DNA from: Pseudomonas sp. MM211
GTDB lineage: Bacteria; Pseudomonadota; Gammaproteobacteria; Pseudomonadales; Pseudomonadaceae
Reading direction: 5' to 3'
DNA: 64,000 nucleotides
Assembly: GCF_020386635.1 (NCBI RefSeq)
Contig: NZ_CP081942.1
Span: 186,001 to 250,000, forward strand
The notes under the pieces are model-generated. The model did not search any database. It saw only the letters and a list, made by a program, of their open reading frames with translations, and was not told the DNA's origin. Within the stretch, counting starts at the first letter, position 1. Each line of letters opens with the position of its first letter. Below are positions 1 through 8,960 of the stretch, in pieces. The position numbers were made by a program, and so were the translations under genes.

Positions 1-196
1 CCCAGCCCGCTTCACGGATCTGCTGGCGCAGCGCCGGATCACTGACCTCGACCAGGCGTACATGCTGCAGGTTGAAAGCCGATGGGGCGAGCAGAGCCAG
101 TTGCAACAGCTCGCTCTTCTCATCGTTGCTGAGGGTGAACCCTGCGTCGTAACCCTTGATGGCGCGGCGGCTGCGGATGGCTTCGTCGATATGCAT
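1..196 (-). CDS. Nitroreductase family protein, N-terminal part only
   Basis: The first 65 codons of a leftward gene that runs off the window edge. The start MHIDEAIRSRRAIKGY is preceded by GGAG six bases upstream. The segment IRSRRAIKGYD followed about 15 residues later by LLQLALLAPSAFNLQ is typical of the FMN-dependent nitroreductase fold, where the early Arg-Ser-Arg-Arg binds the FMN phosphate and the APSAFNLQ-like stretch shapes the flavin pocket. Such enzymes reduce nitro or quinone compounds with NAD(P)H; the substrate cannot be read from this fragment. It is divergent from the transporter operon at 466. Confidence 0.7.
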   Translation of the reverse strand, partial: MHIDEAIRSRRAIKGYDAGFTLSNDEKSELLQLALLAPSAFNLQHVRLVEVSDPALRQQIREAGW

Positions 197-396
197 GGAT
201 AACTCCGGAAACGGTGATGGAAAATTCTCCGCCATGCTAGGTAAGCAGCCGAGACAAAGCCACTGGGCTTTTGCGATGCAATTCATCGCCTGCAACGATT
301 TATTCGAACCCCACTCGGCTTAGCCAGTCGATTACCCATAACCTACGGCCAACGTCTACCTTGCACACGCGCTGAGCCCTACTATTACGGCAAAGG

Positions 397-425
397 TTTA
401 CAAGATATCCCTGAGGCTCTATTAC
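397..425 (+). promoter_or_regulatory. Candidate sigma-70 promoter of the MCE transporter operon
   Basis: TTTACA at 397-402 and TATTAC at 420-425 are separated by 17 bases, placing a start point near 432 and a leader of about 34 bases before the ATG at 466. A second, overlapping pair (TTGCAC at 361-366 and TATTAC at 383-388) is possible. The sequence CTATTACGGC occurs in both -10 areas. Prediction by eye only. Confidence 0.35.
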
Positions 426-465
426 GGCTGTTCCATACGAACGTTCGAGCGTTAAGCTGTCGACC

Positions 466-1596
466 ATGACCCACACGCCTTACATTTCGGCTCCCACTAC
501 TGACGCTGCCACACTGAAGGTGGGGGGAGACTGGACGCTCGCCCATTACGGCGCGCTGGTCGTTCAGGTAGACGCAATCAGGCGCAACCTGGCGGATGAT
601 CTGCATGCAGACATCAACGAACTGGACACCCTGGATACAGCCGGCGCCAGCTTGCTGGTCGAGTTGTTCGGTGCCGAACGCCTGATCCGGATACTTCCCG
701 CGGCGACGCTCAGCAAAGAGCGCCGCGCCTTGCTACACACCGTAGCCACGGCCATGCAGCAGGATCAGCAAGCACCTGAGCACCCTACCCGCTCGACCCA
801 CCGCGAGTTTTTCGGCCATATCGGCGAAGTAGTGGAGGGTGTTTGGCACAAGGCCGTCGGGCTGCTGGGGTTCGTTGGCCTCACGCTCAGCACCATGCTG
901 CTGATTCTGTTCAACCCACGCCGCTGGCGGCTGACGTCCCTGGCTTCGCATCTGGAACAGATCGGCCTCAATGCGGTACCTATCGTCGCCCTGCTGACGT
1001 TTCTGGTGGGTGCCGTCGTGGCGTTCCTCGGCGCGACCATCCTGACCGACTTCGGCGCCACCATCTACACGGTCGACCTCGTGGCATTCTCGTTCCTGCG
1101 CGAATTCGGTGTGCTGCTCACCGCCATTCTCATGGCCGGCCGCACGGCGAGCGCCTTCACCGCGCAGATCGGCTCGATGAAGGCCAACGAGGAAATCGAC
1201 GCGATCCGTACTCTGGGCCTCAATCCCATGGAGCTGCTGGTGCTGCCGCGGGTGTTCGCCATGCTCATCGCCCTGCCGCTGCTGACCTTTATCGCCATGC
1301 TGTGCGGCATGGTCGGCGGCGCCATGGTGTGCATGCTGACGCTGGATATCTCGCCGACGATGTTCATCAACGTGCTGCAGGAAAATATCCCGATCAACCA
1401 CTTTCTGGTGGGCATGCTCAAGGCGCCGATCTTCGCCTTTCTGATTGCCGTGATCGGCTGCCTGGAAGGCTTCAAGGTCACGGGCAGCGCACAGTCAGTG
1501 GGTGAGCGCACCACGTCCAGCGTGGTGCAATCGATCTTCGTGGTAATCGTGGTAGACGCCCTGGCCGCGCTATTTTTGATGGAGATGGGCTGGTGA
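466..1596 (+). CDS. MlaE-type ABC permease with N-terminal STAS domain
   Basis: Inner-membrane permease of an MCE (Mla-like) phospholipid or hydrophobic-compound transporter, 376 aa. Residues about 15-100 form a STAS domain, with DTAGASLL at the position of the conserved loop, so an MlaB-like regulatory domain is fused to the permease. Residues about 125-370 are the MlaE permease: several hydrophobic helices and the family segment around MKANEEIDAIRTLGLNP that contacts the ATPase. The last bases overlap the GTG start of the ATPase gene at 1593, indicating translational coupling. In the canonical Mla system MlaB is separate, so this is a paralogous set. Family confident; substrate unknown. Confidence 0.85.
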   Translation: MTHTPYISAPTTDAATLKVGGDWTLAHYGALVVQVDAIRRNLADDLHADINELDTLDTAGASLLVELFGAERLIRILPAATLSKERRALLHTVATAMQQDQQAPEHPTRSTHREFFGHIGEVVEGVWHKAVGLLGFVGLTLSTMLLILFNPRRWRLTSLASHLEQIGLNAVPIVALLTFLVGAVVAFLGATILTDFGATIYTVDLVAFSFLREFGVLLTAILMAGRTASAFTAQIGSMKANEEIDAIRTLGLNPMELLVLPRVFAMLIALPLLTFIAMLCGMVGGAMVCMLTLDISPTMFINVLQENIPINHFLVGMLKAPIFAFLIAVIGCLEGFKVTGSAQSVGERTTSSVVQSIFVVIVVDALAALFLMEMGW

Positions 1597-2375
1597 GTGA
1601 CGACGCGATCATTCAGGTACGCGACCTGACCAATCAGTTCGGCCCGCAAGTGGTGCATCAACACCTGAACCTGGATCTGTACCGCGGCGAAGTGCTCGGC
1701 GTAGTGGGCGGCTCGGGCACCGGAAAATCCGTGCTGCTGCGCACCATCGTCGGCCTGCGCCAGCCCAACGCCGGCACGGTGCGGGTATTCGGCGAGGATC
1801 TGCTGATGCTATCGGCGCAACGTCGCTCCGAACTGGAACGTCGCTTCGGCGTGCTCTACCAGCGCGGCGCCCTGTTTTCCTCGCTCACCGTACTGGAAAA
1901 CATCGCTCTGCCGCTGATCGAACACGCCGGGCTCAACCGCACTCATGCCGAGCGCCTGGCCGAATCCAAGGTGGCGCTGGTCGGCCTGCCCAGCCATGCG
2001 GGTGACAAGTATCCCACCGAGCTGTCCGGCGGCATGATCAAGCGCGCCGCGTTGGCCCGCGCCCTGGCACTGGAGCCGGACATCCTGTTTCTCGATGAGC
2101 CGACGGCCGGCCTCGACCCGATTGGCGCCGCGGCTTTCGACCAGTTGATCCGTACCCTGCGCGATGCCTTGGGCCTCAGCGTTTTCCTGGTCACTCACGA
2201 TCTGGATACCCTTTACACCTTGTGCGACCGGGTTGCAGTGCTGTCGCAGAAACGCGTGCTGGTGGCTGATACCCTTGAAGTGGTGGCCGCTACCGATGAC
2301 CCATGGATTCACGACTATTTTCACGGGCCGCGCGGACGCGCAGCCGAGCAGGCCGCTGTGCCTAGGAGCTTTTAA
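1593..2375 (+). CDS. MlaF-type ABC transporter ATPase
   Basis: Cytoplasmic nucleotide-binding subunit, 260 aa, energising the permease encoded just upstream. Walker A is GGSGTGKS (residues 39-46), the signature is LSGGMIKR, Walker B is ILFLDEPTAGLDP, and the H-loop is LVTHD. The LSGGM signature, in place of the common LSGGQ, is typical of the MlaF branch. The GTG start overlaps the end of the permease gene, and the stop TAA shares its last A with the ATG of the next gene, so the genes form one tightly packed operon. Confidence 0.88.
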   Translation: MSDDAIIQVRDLTNQFGPQVVHQHLNLDLYRGEVLGVVGGSGTGKSVLLRTIVGLRQPNAGTVRVFGEDLLMLSAQRRSELERRFGVLYQRGALFSSLTVLENIALPLIEHAGLNRTHAERLAESKVALVGLPSHAGDKYPTELSGGMIKRAALARALALEPDILFLDEPTAGLDPIGAAAFDQLIRTLRDALGLSVFLVTHDLDTLYTLCDRVAVLSQKRVLVADTLEVVAATDDPWIHDYFHGPRGRAAEQAAVPRSF

Positions 2376-3292
2376 TGGAACCGCGCGCCCATCACGTACT
2401 GATCGGGATGTTCACGGTGGCGATCGTAAGCGCCATCCTGCTGTTCGCCCTGTGGCTGGGTAAATCCAGTGCGGACAAGCAGTTCAACTATTACGAAGTG
2501 GTCTTTGCCGAAGCGGTCAGCGGCTTATCTCAGGGTAGCGCCGTGCAGTACAGCGGCATCCGCGTCGGCGACGTGACCAGCCTGACGCTCGACCCACAGG
2601 ATCCGCGCAAGGTGCATGCGAACATCCGCATCACCAGCTCCACACCCATCAAAGAAGACACCCGCGCGCGCCTGACCATCACCAACATCACTGGCGGCGC
2701 GGTGATCCAGTTGCACGGCGGCTCACCCGAAAGCCCAACGTTAAAAGCCAGCAATGGTGATACGCCGGTGATCATCGCCGACCGCTCGCCACTGTCACGG
2801 CTGATGGCCAACGGCGAAGACCTGATGGTGAGTGTCACTCGCCTGCTGGATCGCGCCAATGCCATGTTCTCCCGTGAGAACACGCAAAATATCGCCAAGA
2901 CCCTGCGCAACCTCGAGCAGATAACCGCCAGCGTCTCCGAGCAACGCGACGAGTTGCGTGAAGCGCTGACCCAGATGAGCACCGCGGGGCGCGAAGCGGC
3001 TGCCCTGATGAAAAACGCCAACCAGCTGTTTACCGGCCCGGCTCAGAACACCCTGGACAGTGCAGAACGTCTGGTGACCTCGCTGGAGCGCACCAGCAGC
3101 AACATCGAACAACTGCTGCAGGACAACCGCGCCGCCCTGGACGGCGGTATGCAGGGCATTGGCGAGCTGGGCCCGGCCATCAACGAACTGCGTGACACCC
3201 TCGGCTCGCTGCGCTCGTTCTCGCGACGACTGGAAGAAGACCCCGCCGGCTACCTGCTGCGCAGCGACAGCATCAAGGAGTTCCAACCATGA
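2375..3292 (+). CDS. MCE-domain (MlaD-like) periplasmic protein
   Basis: Inner-membrane-anchored substrate-binding component, 305 aa. A hydrophobic segment at about residues 10-30 anchors the N-terminus. The MCE domain follows at about 38-120, with the family hallmark GSAVQYSGIRVGDV. The C-terminal half is helical, rich in Asn, Glu, Gln and Arg, and probably forms a coiled coil that oligomerises and spans part of the periplasm. MCE proteins shuttle lipids between membranes together with the MlaE/MlaF pair. The gene overlaps the following lipoprotein gene by four bases (ATGA). Substrate not predictable. Confidence 0.85.
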   Translation: MEPRAHHVLIGMFTVAIVSAILLFALWLGKSSADKQFNYYEVVFAEAVSGLSQGSAVQYSGIRVGDVTSLTLDPQDPRKVHANIRITSSTPIKEDTRARLTITNITGGAVIQLHGGSPESPTLKASNGDTPVIIADRSPLSRLMANGEDLMVSVTRLLDRANAMFSRENTQNIAKTLRNLEQITASVSEQRDELREALTQMSTAGREAAALMKNANQLFTGPAQNTLDSAERLVTSLERTSSNIEQLLQDNRAALDGGMQGIGELGPAINELRDTLGSLRSFSRRLEEDPAGYLLRSDSIKEFQP

Positions 3293-3917
3293 AAGCATTC
3301 GCCACCGTTGGTGCCCTGCTGCTGACCGGTCTGCTCAGCGCCTGCTCGATTCTTCCCTCGGGGGAAGCGCTGAACGTTTACCTGCTGCCCAGTAACTTGC
3401 CGGTACGCGCCTCGGATGCGCCTCAGCAGGACTGGTCCTGCGGGTCAACCGCCCGCAAAGCAGCCAGTTGCTCGACAGCCCACGTATTGCCGTATTGCCC
3501 GAGGGCGATCTGATCAGCGCTTATCAAGGCGCACGCTGGAGCGACCGTGCCCCCGCCCTGTTTCGTGATCGGCTGATCGGCGCCTTTCTCGATGATGGCC
3601 GCGTCGGCGCCGTCAGCAGCGACGAAGGCCGCCTGCAGGCCGACCTCGAACTGAGCAGTGATTTGCGTGCGTTCCAGACCGAATACCGCAATGGCCGGCC
3701 GGAGGTGCACATTCTGCTAGACGCCCGACTGGTGCAGGGAGGCAACCAGCGCATCCTCGCCAGCCGTCGCTTCGAAGTGCGCCAGATCGCAAGCGATGTC
3801 GCCGTGGAGTCGGTCGTGAAGACGTTCGGTACCGCCAACGACCAGCTCTCGCGCCAGTTGATCGACTGGGTAATTGAGCAAGGCCAGCGCAACGCGCCGA
3901 ACGCCAGTAAGCCCTGA
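3289..3917 (+). pseudogene. ABC-transport auxiliary lipoprotein (PqiC-like), single-base frameshift
   Basis: Fourth gene of the MCE operon, encoding an outer-membrane-associated lipoprotein of the ABC_trans_aux/PqiC type. The start at 3289 gives a signal peptide with lipobox LLSAC (Cys19) and then SILPSGEALNVYLLP, the usual start of this family. After Trp49-Ser50 (TGGTCC at 3433-3438) the frame changes: continuing with CTG at 3438 gives LRVNRPQSSQLLDSPRIAV and then a normal C-terminal half to 3917. One base, most simply a C after TCC, is missing. Restored length is about 209 aa, normal for the family. Either a recent inactivating mutation or a sequencing error; no second lesion is visible. 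Confidence 0.8.
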
Positions 3918-3923
3918 CTGCCC

Positions 3924-4063
3924 CGTAGCCTGGCGTTGAGCGCAGCGATACCCGGGAAGTACAACACGCACAATCGCCCTCGAGCGGGAGCGTGTTATCA
4001 GGCTTGTCGTGTTTAGAGAGCCTGCGAATTCCCCGGGTATCGCTTCGCTCGCCCGCGGGCTAC
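3924..4063. repeat. Intergenic inverted repeat, GTAGCC...GGCTAC family, copy 1
   Basis: Left arm 3924-3958 (starts CGTAGCCTGGCGTTGAGCGC) and right arm 4029-4063 (ends CGCCCGCGGGCTACG) are imperfect inverted repeats of about 35 bases around a 70-base middle. Both arms carry GCGATACCCGGG or its complement. A related element lies at 13352-13445, where GATACCC and GGCGTTGAG recur. This looks like a Pseudomonas intergenic palindromic repeat family, placed here between two convergent genes. Confidence 0.6.
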
Positions 4064-4076
4064 GTGACGTCATAAC

Positions 4077-4112
4077 AAAACGGCCGGTGTGATCGCTCAC
4101 ACCGGCCGTTTT
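4077..4112. terminator. Bidirectional rho-independent terminator
   Basis: AAAACGGCCGGTGTGA and its perfect complement form a 16-bp stem around a TCGC loop, flanked by A and T runs on both sides. It separates the convergent MCE operon (+) and clpB (-) and should terminate both. Confidence 0.9.
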
Positions 4113-4130
4113 TTGCCGCTACCGCAGACG

Positions 4131-6695
4131 TCAGGCGAAGACGATTTCCTCGCCTTCCACCTTGCCGATCACGGTGCTACCCGGATTGAACTTGCCCGCC
4201 AGAATCATCTGCGCCAGCGGGTTTTCGATCCAACGCTGGATTGCACGCTTCAAAGGACGGGCGCCGTATACCGGGTCATACCCCACGGCGACCAGCTTAT
4301 CCATGGCCTCATCGGACAGTTCCAGACTCAGCTCACGCTCGGCCAGACGCTCCAGCAGGCGGCTGAGCTGAATACGTGCGATACCGGCGATCTGCTCACG
4401 GGCCAGTGGCTCGAACACCACCACTTCGTCGATACGGTTAACGAACTCCGGACGGAAATGGTTGCCCACCGCATCCATCACCGCTGCGCGCTGCGCCTCA
4501 CGGTCGCCGACCAACTCCTGAATCTGCGCCGACCCCAGGTTGGACGTCATCACGATCACCGTGTTCTTGAAGTCCACGGTGCGGCCGTGGCTATCGGTCA
4601 GGCGGCCATCTTCGAGCACCTGCAGCAACACGTTGAAGACATCCGGGTGAGCCTTCTCGACCTCATCCAGGAGCACCACCGAGTAAGGTTTGCGGCGCAC
4701 CGCCTCGGTCAGGTAACCGCCCTCCTCATAGCCGACATAGCCAGGTGGCGCACCGATCAGGCGAGCCACGGAATGCTTCTCCATGAACTCGGACATGTCG
4801 ATACGCACCAGTGCCTCCTCGGTATCGAAGAGGAATTCGGCCAGCGCTTTGCACAGCTCGGTCTTGCCGACGCCGGTCGGGCCGAGGAACAGAAACGAGC
4901 CGCTTGGGCGATTCGGGTCAGACAGGCCAGCGCGTGAACGACGCACCGCATTGGCCACGGCAACCACCGCCTCGTCCTGACCGATAACGCGCTGGTGCAG
5001 CAGCCCCTCCATTTTCAGCAGCTTGTCGCGCTCACCTTCGAGCATCTTCGACACCGGGATGCCTGTCCACTTGGAGACCACCTCGGCAATCTCCTCCTCG
5101 GTCACCTTGCTGCGCAGCAACTGGTTTTCAGTCTTGCCGTGCTGGTCGACCATTTGCAGGCTGCGCTCCAGATCGGGAATCACCCCATACTGCAGCTCGG
5201 CCATGCGGTTCAAATCGCCCTTGCGGCGTGCCGCCTCGAGCTCGGTGCGCGACTGTTCGATTTTCTGCTGGATCTGCGCTGAGCCCTGAACTTCGGCTTT
5301 CTCCGACTTCCAGATTTCATCGAGGTCGGAATACTCCTTCTCCAGCTTGGCGATATCGTCTTGCAACTTGGCAAAGCGCTTTTTGGCGGCCTCGTCCTCT
5401 TCCTTGCGCAACGCCTGGGCTTCCACCTTGAGCTGGATCAGACGACGATCCAGGCGGTCGAGCACTTCCGGCTTGGAGTCGATTTCCATGCGGATGCGGC
5501 TGGCCGCTTCGTCGATCAGGTCGATGGCCTTGTCCGGCAACTGACGATCGGTGATGTAGCGATGGCTGAGCTTGGCCGCGGCGATAATCGCGCCGTCGGT
5601 GATCGCCACCTTGTGGTGCACCTCGTAACGCTCCTTGAGGCCGCGCAGGATGGCGATGGTGTCTTCCTCGCTCGGCTCGTCGACCAACACCTTCTGGAAA
5701 CGACGCTCCAGCGCGGCATCCTTCTCGATGAACTGGCGGTACTCGTTCAGGGTGGTGGCCCCCACGCAGTGCAGCTCGCCACGCGCCAGCGACGGTTTAA
5801 GCATGTTGCCAGCGTCCATGGCGCCCTCGGCCTTGCCGGCGCCGACCATGGTGTGCAGCTCGTCGATAAACAGAATGATGCGGCCTTCCTGCTTGGACAG
5901 TTCGTTGAGCACCGCCTTGAGGCGCTCCTCGAACTCGCCACGGAACTTGGCGCCAGCAATCAGCGAGCCCATATCCAATGACAGCAGGCGCTTGTCCTTG
6001 AGCCCGTCCGGTACTTCACCGTTGACGATGCGCTGGGCCAGACCTTCGGCAATGGCCGTCTTGCCCACACCGGGCTCACCGATCAGCACCGGGTTGTTCT
6101 TGGTACGCCGCTGCAGCACCTGAATGGTCCGGCGGATTTCATCGTCACGGCCAATCACCGGGTCGAGCTTGCCCTCTTCGGCGCGTTTGGTCAGGTCGAC
6201 GGTGTATTTGTCCAGCGCCTGACGGGACTCTTCGATATTGGGGTCGTTCACCGCATCGCCGCCACGCAGGTTGTTGACCGCGTTTTCCAGAGCTTTGCGG
6301 CTAACGCCCTGACCGAGCAACAGCTTGCCCAGCTTGGTGTTGCCATCCATGGCGGCGAGCAGCACCAGTTCGCTGGAGATGAACTGATCCCCTTTCTGCT
6401 GCGACAGGCGGTCGGCCTGGTTGAGCAGACGTGCCAGATCCTGAGACAGGCTCACATCGCCAGTAGGGTTCTGGATCTTGGCCAGGTGATCGAGCTCTTT
6501 GCTCAAGGCCTCGCGCAAGCTGTTCACATCGAAGCCCACCTGCATCAGCAGCGGGCGAATGGTACCGCCCTGCTGGTCGAGCAGCGCCTGCATCAGGTGC
6601 AGTGGCTCGATGGCGGAATGGTCATGGCCGACGGCCAGCGACTGGGCATCGGAAAGGGCAAGTTGTAACTTGCTGGTCAAACGGTCGATTCGCAT
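4131..6695 (-). CDS. clpB: ATP-dependent disaggregase ClpB (Hsp104 family)
   Basis: Cytoplasmic hexameric AAA+ chaperone that with DnaK rescues aggregated proteins; 854 aa, full length. Order: Clp N-domain (about 1-145), AAA-1 with Walker A GEPGVGKT near 206 and LFIDELHTM as Walker B, a long coiled-coil M domain (about 400-530, rich in Glu, Lys and Arg), AAA-2 with Walker A GPTGVGKT near 606 and [11 protein letters not shown], and the D2-small domain ending GEEIVFA. The pore tyrosine motif GYVGYEEGG is present. ATAAAGGA lies just upstream of the start. A sigma-32-like promoter precedes it, as expected for a heat-shock gene. Confidence 0.98.
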   Translation of the reverse strand: MRIDRLTSKLQLALSDAQSLAVGHDHSAIEPLHLMQALLDQQGGTIRPLLMQVGFDVNSLREALSKELDHLAKIQNPTGDVSLSQDLARLLNQADRLSQQKGDQFISSELVLLAAMDGNTKLGKLLLGQGVSRKALENAVNNLRGGDAVNDPNIEESRQALDKYTVDLTKRAEEGKLDPVIGRDDEIRRTIQVLQRRTKNNPVLIGEPGVGKTAIAEGLAQRIVNGEVPDGLKDKRLLSLDMGSLIAGAKFRGEFEERLKAVLNELSKQEGRIILFIDELHTMVGAGKAEGAMDAGNMLKPSLARGELHCVGATTLNEYRQFIEKDAALERRFQKVLVDEPSEEDTIAILRGLKERYEVHHKVAITDGAIIAAAKLSHRYITDRQLPDKAIDLIDEAASRIRMEIDSKPEVLDRLDRRLIQLKVEAQALRKEEDEAAKKRFAKLQDDIAKLEKEYSDLDEIWKSEKAEVQGSAQIQQKIEQSRTELEAARRKGDLNRMAELQYGVIPDLERSLQMVDQHGKTENQLLRSKVTEEEIAEVVSKWTGIPVSKMLEGERDKLLKMEGLLHQRVIGQDEAVVAVANAVRRSRAGLSDPNRPSGSFLFLGPTGVGKTELCKALAEFLFDTEEALVRIDMSEFMEKHSVARLIGAPPGYVGYEEGGYLTEAVRRKPYSVVLLDEVEKAHPDVFNVLLQVLEDGRLTDSHGRTVDFKNTVIVMTSNLGSAQIQELVGDREAQRAAVMDAVGNHFRPEFVNRIDEVVVFEPLAREQIAGIARIQLSRLLERLAERELSLELSDEAMDKLVAVGYDPVYGARPLKRAIQRWIENPLAQMILAGKFNPGSTVIGKVEGEEIVFA

Positions 6696-6769
6696 AGCGT
6701 CATCCTTCCTTTATAGGGCAGGCCAGCGCGGTGCATGCGCCTAACCCAATAACCTGCCGAGATGGAGAA

Positions 6770-6798
6770 TAGATGAGGCCGATTGTGCGCGTTTCAAG
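6770..6798 (-). promoter_or_regulatory. Sigma-32 heat-shock promoter of clpB
   Basis: Read on the minus strand, CTTGAAA (6798-6792), 13 bases, then CCTCATCTA (6778-6770). This matches the RpoH consensus CTTGAAA-N13/14-CCCCATnT with one mismatch in the first five bases of the -10. It lies about 75 bases upstream of the clpB start, and clpB is a standard sigma-32 gene. Confidence 0.75.
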
Positions 6799-6909
6799 CA
6801 GGCGGGTGTTGATAGTGGTCAGGGACGCGCCAAAAGACTGGGCAGACCTCAGAACCTATTCACGATCTGTGCACTTGGCAAATAGGAACCGTACCCCTAT
6901 GGATCGACG

Positions 6910-7046
6910 GTAAAAGGCGAAAGCGGCCGGTGAGCAGAGCTTTTGTGGGAGAGGCTTTAGCCTCGATTTTGCCTAGCTAGGCGCAAAGAGCTCGCGGCTA
7001 AAGCCCCTCCCACAAGTTACGCAAACGTCCGCTTTCGCCACTTTAC
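6910..7046. repeat. Nested REP pair (REPIN-like), copy 1
   Basis: This accounts for most of the gene-free stretch 6696-7101. The inner inverted repeat 6943-7015 begins TTGTGGGAGAGGCTTTAGCC and ends GGCTAAAGCCCCTCCCACAA. Outside it a second pair of arms, GTAAAAGGCGAAAGCGG (from 6910) and CCGCTTTCGCCACTTTAC (to 7046), is also inverted. The same nested layout recurs at 62826-62939. The GTGGGAG-GGCTTTAGCC core is a familiar Pseudomonas REP type. Confidence 0.75.
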
Positions 7047-7101
7047 TGCCATTGCACGCGGAGTCTCGTCGAAAAATCGCTAACAGGCTTCTACGGAAAT
7101 C

Positions 7102-7842
7102 TTAGCGATCTGCCAACCAGATCAGCGAGGCGAAGCGGCCGGTCTGGGCGGCGCGACGGTAGGAATAGAAGCGTGAATCATTGACGGTGCAGAACCCACC
7201 GCCATACACGGCATTGATACCGCGAGCAGCCAGACGGATGCGCGCCAATTGGTAGATATCCGCCATGAAGCGCCCGACATTCTCGCTCGGCAAAAAGGCA
7301 CCGGCCGCCTGGGGATGCCCGCTGACGAAGGCCTCACGCACTTCGGCGCCGACCTCGAATGCCTGTGGGCCAATGGCGGGGCCTAGCCACACCAATGTCT
7401 CCTCAGGCTCGACGGCCAAGGCATCAAGCGTGGCCTCCAGCACACCACCGGCCAACCCACGCCAGCCAGCATGAGCGGCCGCCACACGAGTGCCGGCGCG
7501 ATCGCAGAACAATGCAGGCAGGCAGTCTGCGGTCATCACCGTACAGGCGACGCCCGTCGTAGCCGTCCAACTGGCATCGGCTTCCTCGACGCTTTCCGGA
7601 TCAGCGTGAGCGACAGCGATGCCGTGCACCTGCTGCAACCAGGCCGGGCGGCACCCCAACTGGCTCAGCAGCCGCTGACGATTCTTGACCACAGCCTGCG
7701 GATCATCCTCGACATGCGCGGCGAGGTTGAAGCTGTCGTAGGGAGCCGCACTCACGCCACCCGCGCGCGTGGTCACGCAGGCGCGCACCCACTCGGGAGC
7801 GGGCCAATGCGGCGTTAGCCAGTCATGGGCCTTGTCACTCAT
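7102..7842 (-). CDS. pgeF: YfiH/PgeF-family multicopper-fold protein (peptidoglycan editing factor)
   Basis: A 246-aa cytoplasmic protein of the DUF152/YfiH family. Homologues have been described as polyphenol oxidases, purine nucleoside phosphorylases and PgeF, which removes L-Ser-containing errors from peptidoglycan precursors. The metal-site residues typical of the family are visible: LQQVHG, a Cys in MTADCLPALF, and AAHAGWRGLAGGVL; the C-terminal part has FCTVNDSRFYSYRR. It overlaps the rluD stop by four bases, so the two are co-transcribed, the same rluD-yfiH-clpB order as in P. aeruginosa. Which activity dominates cannot be told from sequence. Confidence 0.9.
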   Translation of the reverse strand: MSDKAHDWLTPHWPAPEWVRACVTTRAGGVSAAPYDSFNLAAHVEDDPQAVVKNRQRLLSQLGCRPAWLQQVHGIAVAHADPESVEEADASWTATTGVACTVMTADCLPALFCDRAGTRVAAAHAGWRGLAGGVLEATLDALAVEPEETLVWLGPAIGPQAFEVGAEVREAFVSGHPQAAGAFLPSENVGRFMADIYQLARIRLAARGINAVYGGGFCTVNDSRFYSYRRAAQTGRFASLIWLADR

Positions 7843-8813
7843 CCAATAAACGCCTCGCGATCCTGACGCAGCAGCGTCAGCAACCAGACGAAATCATCGG
7901 GCAACGGCGATTGCCACTTCATCCGCTCACCGGTAAGCGGATGATCCAGCTCAAGGAAACGGGCGTGCAGAGCCTGGCGCGGAAACTCCTTGAGGCTTTG
8001 CACCATGGTCTGACTGGCCGCTGGCGGAATACGGAACCGCCCGCCATACACCGGATCGCCAACCAACGGGTAGCCGACGTGGCTCATATGCACACGAATC
8101 TGGTGAGTGCGCCCCGTTTCTAGCTTGACCCGGCTGTGGGTATGCGAACGGAAACGCTCGAGCACGCGGTAATGGCTGACAGCTGGCTTGCCGCCATCGG
8201 TAACGGCCATACGCTGGCGTTGCGAGGAACTACGGCCGATGGGCGCGCTGATCTTGCCACCCGAGGTGATCACGCCAATCACGATGCATTCGTAGATGCG
8301 GCTGACCGTGCGTTTCTGCAATTGATCGACCAGCCGGGTCTGTGCCTCGATGGTCTTGGCCACCACCATAAGACCGGTGGTGTCCTTGTCCAGGCGATGC
8401 ACGATGCCAGCCCGTGGCACGTTGATGATATCCGGCACGTGGTGCAGCAACGCATTGAGCAAAGTGCCATCGGCGTGACCGACAGCCGGATGCACGACCA
8501 GCCCGGCGGGCTTGTCGATCACCAGAATCTGCTCATCCTCGTAGACGATATTGAGCGCAATGTCCTGGGCGACCCATTCACCCTGGGCCTCCTGCTCGGC
8601 TGAAAGGGCCAACACGGAACCGCCGTGAACGATGTCACGGGGGCGTAGCACCTGACCATCGACGGTCAGATTGCCCTCCTTGATCCAGCCGGACAGGCGC
8701 GAGCGCGAGTGCTCGGCGAACAGCTGGGCGGCGACTTGGTCGAGGCGTTGACCGCCCAGATCGTAGGGCACCTCGGCGGATAACTGAATAGCCTGCTTAT
8801 TAATAGATGACAT
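7839..8813 (-). CDS. rluD: 23S rRNA pseudouridine synthase D
   Basis: RluA-family pseudouridine synthase, 324 aa with the chosen start, making the pseudouridines of 23S rRNA helix 69 (1911/1915/1917 in E. coli numbering). An S4 RNA-binding domain occupies about 15-85 (LDQVAAQLFAEHSRSRLSGWIKEG). The catalytic domain contains GIVHRLDKDTTGLMVVAK, where the Asp of HRLDKDT is the nucleophile. The later motif GRTHQIRVHMSHVGYPLVGDPVYGG is intact. I chose the ATG at 8813 (MSSINKQAIQL), which fits family length; an in-frame ATG at 8834 adds seven residues. Divergent from bamD. Confidence 0.93.
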   Translation of the reverse strand: MSSINKQAIQLSAEVPYDLGGQRLDQVAAQLFAEHSRSRLSGWIKEGNLTVDGQVLRPRDIVHGGSVLALSAEQEAQGEWVAQDIALNIVYEDEQILVIDKPAGLVVHPAVGHADGTLLNALLHHVPDIINVPRAGIVHRLDKDTTGLMVVAKTIEAQTRLVDQLQKRTVSRIYECIVIGVITSGGKISAPIGRSSSQRQRMAVTDGGKPAVSHYRVLERFRSHTHSRVKLETGRTHQIRVHMSHVGYPLVGDPVYGGRFRIPPAASQTMVQSLKEFPRQALHARFLELDHPLTGERMKWQSPLPDDFVWLLTLLRQDREAFIG

Positions 8814-8960
8814 GCTCGGCAACGGAGGGGGCATAGCCTTTGGTTTCAGCTACACGCTTGTGGTTAAATACGGCGTCTTTGCCCCAGGGGTACCGGGGGC
8901 GCTCATCATAACAGGACGGCCCTGCCCAAGACAGCCGCCGTCCCAGGGACGCAAGCCGCC

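Noticed and set aside
733-1401. 222-codon open frame on the minus strand within the permease gene
   Set aside because: Its product is an implausible His/Gln/Arg-rich sequence, as expected from the antisense of a GC-rich gene; the sense strand matches a known family. The same applies to many long antisense frames, such as those over clpB, the binding-protein genes and the acyl-CoA dehydrogenases.
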